Assembly: GCA_028820845.1 (NCBI GenBank)
Contig: JAPPII010000122.1
Coordinates: 1-64,000 of the forward strand
Direction of reading: 5' to 3'
DNA length: 64,000 bases
Source: Candidatus Poribacteria bacterium
Lineage (GTDB): Bacteria > Poribacteria > WGA-4E > WGA-3G
The notes beneath the pieces are model-generated. The model did not search any database. It was not told the origin of the DNA and was given only the letters and a program-made list of their open reading frames with translations. Position numbers and translations under genes: made by a program. This document shows, in pieces, positions 62,508-64,000 of the stretch (position 1 is the stretch's first letter; each line of letters starts with the position of its first letter).

Positions 62508-64000
62508 TTACTTAGTTTCATCATATAAAAGGGTTAGACTATTCTCACGCGGGACATACAAATACGCACTTCTGCCCGTAAAGTACTGCGCATACACATT
62601 TTCCCAATCACTGTTTGTCAGTTTCCAGCGCGGTGCGGGACCGAGTTTAAAATAGACAATATCTGCCTCTCCAAGACGCTGAAACGGATAGTCTCCAATC
62701 GGCGCACCGCGGTGCTGGGATACGAAAATCACGGCGTTGTGAACCTTCTGTTCTGCCACCATAGGTGGTAGTTTCTGATAGACAGGACTCCAATTCTGAT
62801 AGACCTGCCCGATGCGGACGTAACTCCACACAATATTAACGCTGAGTAACAAAAAGCAGACCCCAACACCAATCGCAAGTCTGCGCCTCTCGGGTAGTTT
62901 GAACCGCTCGTAGAGAATAATCATCCCTCGTGCTACCAATGGGATGAAGCCGAGGAATGTCGATTCAGTATAATAGCGAGCGTTTACCGGTGTGAACCCC
63001 CACGTTGAACCCTCAAAATAGAAAAACGCATAAAGCAGTAGATTGCCGACGAGCAGCGCGAGACATAGCACATCGTATCTATTGCGCGACGGATGGAAGA
63101 AGGGAACAAGGACGAGGCACCAAGGCAGAATTAATGGTACAAAAGCGACAAGCCATCCGACTGACAGTTCAACTTCTTTCAACAAATCGTGATGATAACT
63201 TCCCCAACCGAGCGCGTTGAAACTGATACACGGGAGAATGTGTCGCCATGTCCTTTCGATTGCCCACGCTGGCGTGAAAATAAACGCCTGTTCGATATTC
63301 GGTTCGTAACCTTCCATCCGAGCTCCGAATCCGATTTTGTCATGAGGCTGCGCAACGGTATGTGTGAACATAAACGGATCTTCAGTGAAATGCGCGTTCC
63401 ACGCCATACAGACACCCAGCAGCACAAGGAATGGAATAAAGAAGAAGCCAAAACGTTTCATTGTAGAGAAGAATGCTTGTCGATTTTGCCATTGGGTGAA
63501 AAGATGATAGATCGTTAATCCGCCGCCGACAACGCCGAATACGACCGCAGAGAGCGGACGTGTATTAAACGCATACCCCAACGCAAATCCTGAGAGCAGT
63601 GGATAGCCGATGCGAGCAAGGGGAGAAGCATCGCTTTGGCAATTCAAGGTCTTGAGAAGCGCGAATAGATAAACGGAGAGATAGAAACGACTCACAGGTT
63701 CACTGAACCACGTTGATCCCATACCGAGTGTCGCTGGTGAAATGAGTGCAAGCACTGCGGCAACAAGTGCAAGTCCGTTATGGATGTCTCCATATATCTC
63801 TTTTACAAACAGATAGAGAAACAGCAGCGCACCACCCGTTGCAAGCGCAGGAATCAGCCAAGGTGCGTTGATAAATACACCGAACATTAGCATCAATGCG
63901 TTGCCGAATGGATATTTTGAATACCATTTACCGTTGAGGACATTAATATGTGGGGAAGAGGAAAAGCCGTGTTCCGGTGGGGCAGGAAACGAGAGTTTGC
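62508..64000 (-). CDS. GT39/ArnT-like polytopic membrane protein (partial, continues past window end)
   Basis: At least 496 residues are visible; the frame stays open to the window edge (64000). Ten or more hydrophobic segments and the extracytoplasmic loops resemble GT39-type (ArnT/mannosyltransferase) lipid-linked sugar transferases. The visible edge reads APPEHGFSSSPHINVLNGKW. The catalytic N-terminal loop lies outside the window. The donor and acceptor cannot be deduced. The gene ends 125 nt upstream of the cohesin-dockerin gene on the same strand. Confidence 0.75.
   Translation of the reverse strand, partial: KLSFPAPPEHGFSSSPHINVLNGKWYSKYPFGNALMLMFGVFINAPWLIPALATGGALLFLYLFVKEIYGDIHNGLALVAAVLALISPATLGMGSTWFSEPVSRFYLSVYLFALLKTLNCQSDASPLARIGYPLLSGFALGYAFNTRPLSAVVFGVVGGGLTIYHLFTQWQNRQAFFSTMKRFGFFFIPFLVLLGVCMAWNAHFTEDPFMFTHTVAQPHDKIGFGARMEGYEPNIEQAFIFTPAWAIERTWRHILPCISFNALGWGSYHHDLLKEVELSVGWLVAFVPLILPWCLVLVPFFHPSRNRYDVLCLALLVGNLLLYAFFYFEGSTWGFTPVNARYYTESTFLGFIPLVARGMIILYERFKLPERRRLAIGVGVCFLLLSVNIVWSYVRIGQVYQNWSPVYQKLPPMVAEQKVHNAVIFVSQHRGAPIGDYPFQRLGEADIVYFKLGPAPRWKLTNSDWENVYAQYFTGRSAYLYVPRENSLTLLYDETK

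Overview
The window looks like chromosomal DNA of a Gram-negative-type bacterium with an outer membrane, most likely a member of Candidatus Poribacteria or a close relative. The taxon is an inference from gene content: four phytanoyl-CoA dioxygenase (PhyH) genes, several secreted LamG-like proteins, two Uma2-family proteins, Omp85-like barrels, a PorV-like protein, proteases with type IX-like C-terminal domains, a cohesin/dockerin protein and a sulfatase-maturase homologue. No rRNA, tRNA, CRISPR array, transposase or phage gene was seen.

Layout. 1-8.6 kb: a short exported protein, then an apparent operon of an ECF sigma factor fused through a membrane helix to a BNR-type propeller, two half-size ABC exporters and a MacB/FtsX permease. 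8.6-16.3 kb: a LamG-like exported protein, then two paralogous Omp85-like barrels flanking a TonB-like-anchored PA14 protein, and a DUF4159 protein. 16.4-25.6 kb: PhyH, two tandem LamG paralogues, a six-gene minus-strand operon (PhyH, SDR, Nudix, PhyH, LamG, GNAT), and a divergent PhyH plus glycosidase-like pair. 25.6-28.1 kb: an orphan restriction-endonuclease-like gene, Uma2, a tiny membrane protein and a CBM9-like exported protein.

28.5-34.4 kb is mostly housekeeping: ftsH, folP, acpS, a PorV/PorQ-like protein, a GcvH homologue lacking the lipoyl lysine, an MqnD-like protein, and a small gene broken by an in-frame amber codon. 34.5-44.6 kb: SdiA-regulated-like propeller, beta/gamma-crystallin plus GATase-like fusion, a flotillin-like protein with 264-bp internal repeats, a double zinc-cluster protein, an M6 protease and a lipoprotein. 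44.6-49.7 kb (minus): M28 peptidase, HtrA, DinG-like helicase. 49.9-64 kb: a degenerate Obg/DRG-like GTPase, TonB-like/VWA protein, M20 peptidase, TPR protein, anSME-like radical SAM enzyme, zeta-toxin remnant with a small partner, TIM-barrel isomerase, propeller, Uma2, cohesin-dockerin protein, and a GT39-like membrane protein running off the window.

The most notable pattern is a short C-terminal tail, consensus K-[LV]-x-T-[TL]-W-G-x-[LI]-K followed by two or three residues and the stop. It occurs on five exported LamG/DUF1080-like proteins, with a looser version on a CBM9-like one. The codons differ between copies, so the protein sequence appears to be conserved. It may be an undescribed sorting or anchoring signal. 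A separate type IX-like arrangement (two proteases with sorting domains and a PorV-like protein) is present in the same window. Intergenic regions carry many perfect palindromes, including an 86-bp nested element at 52465-52550 and one palindrome inside a coding region at 8704-8735.
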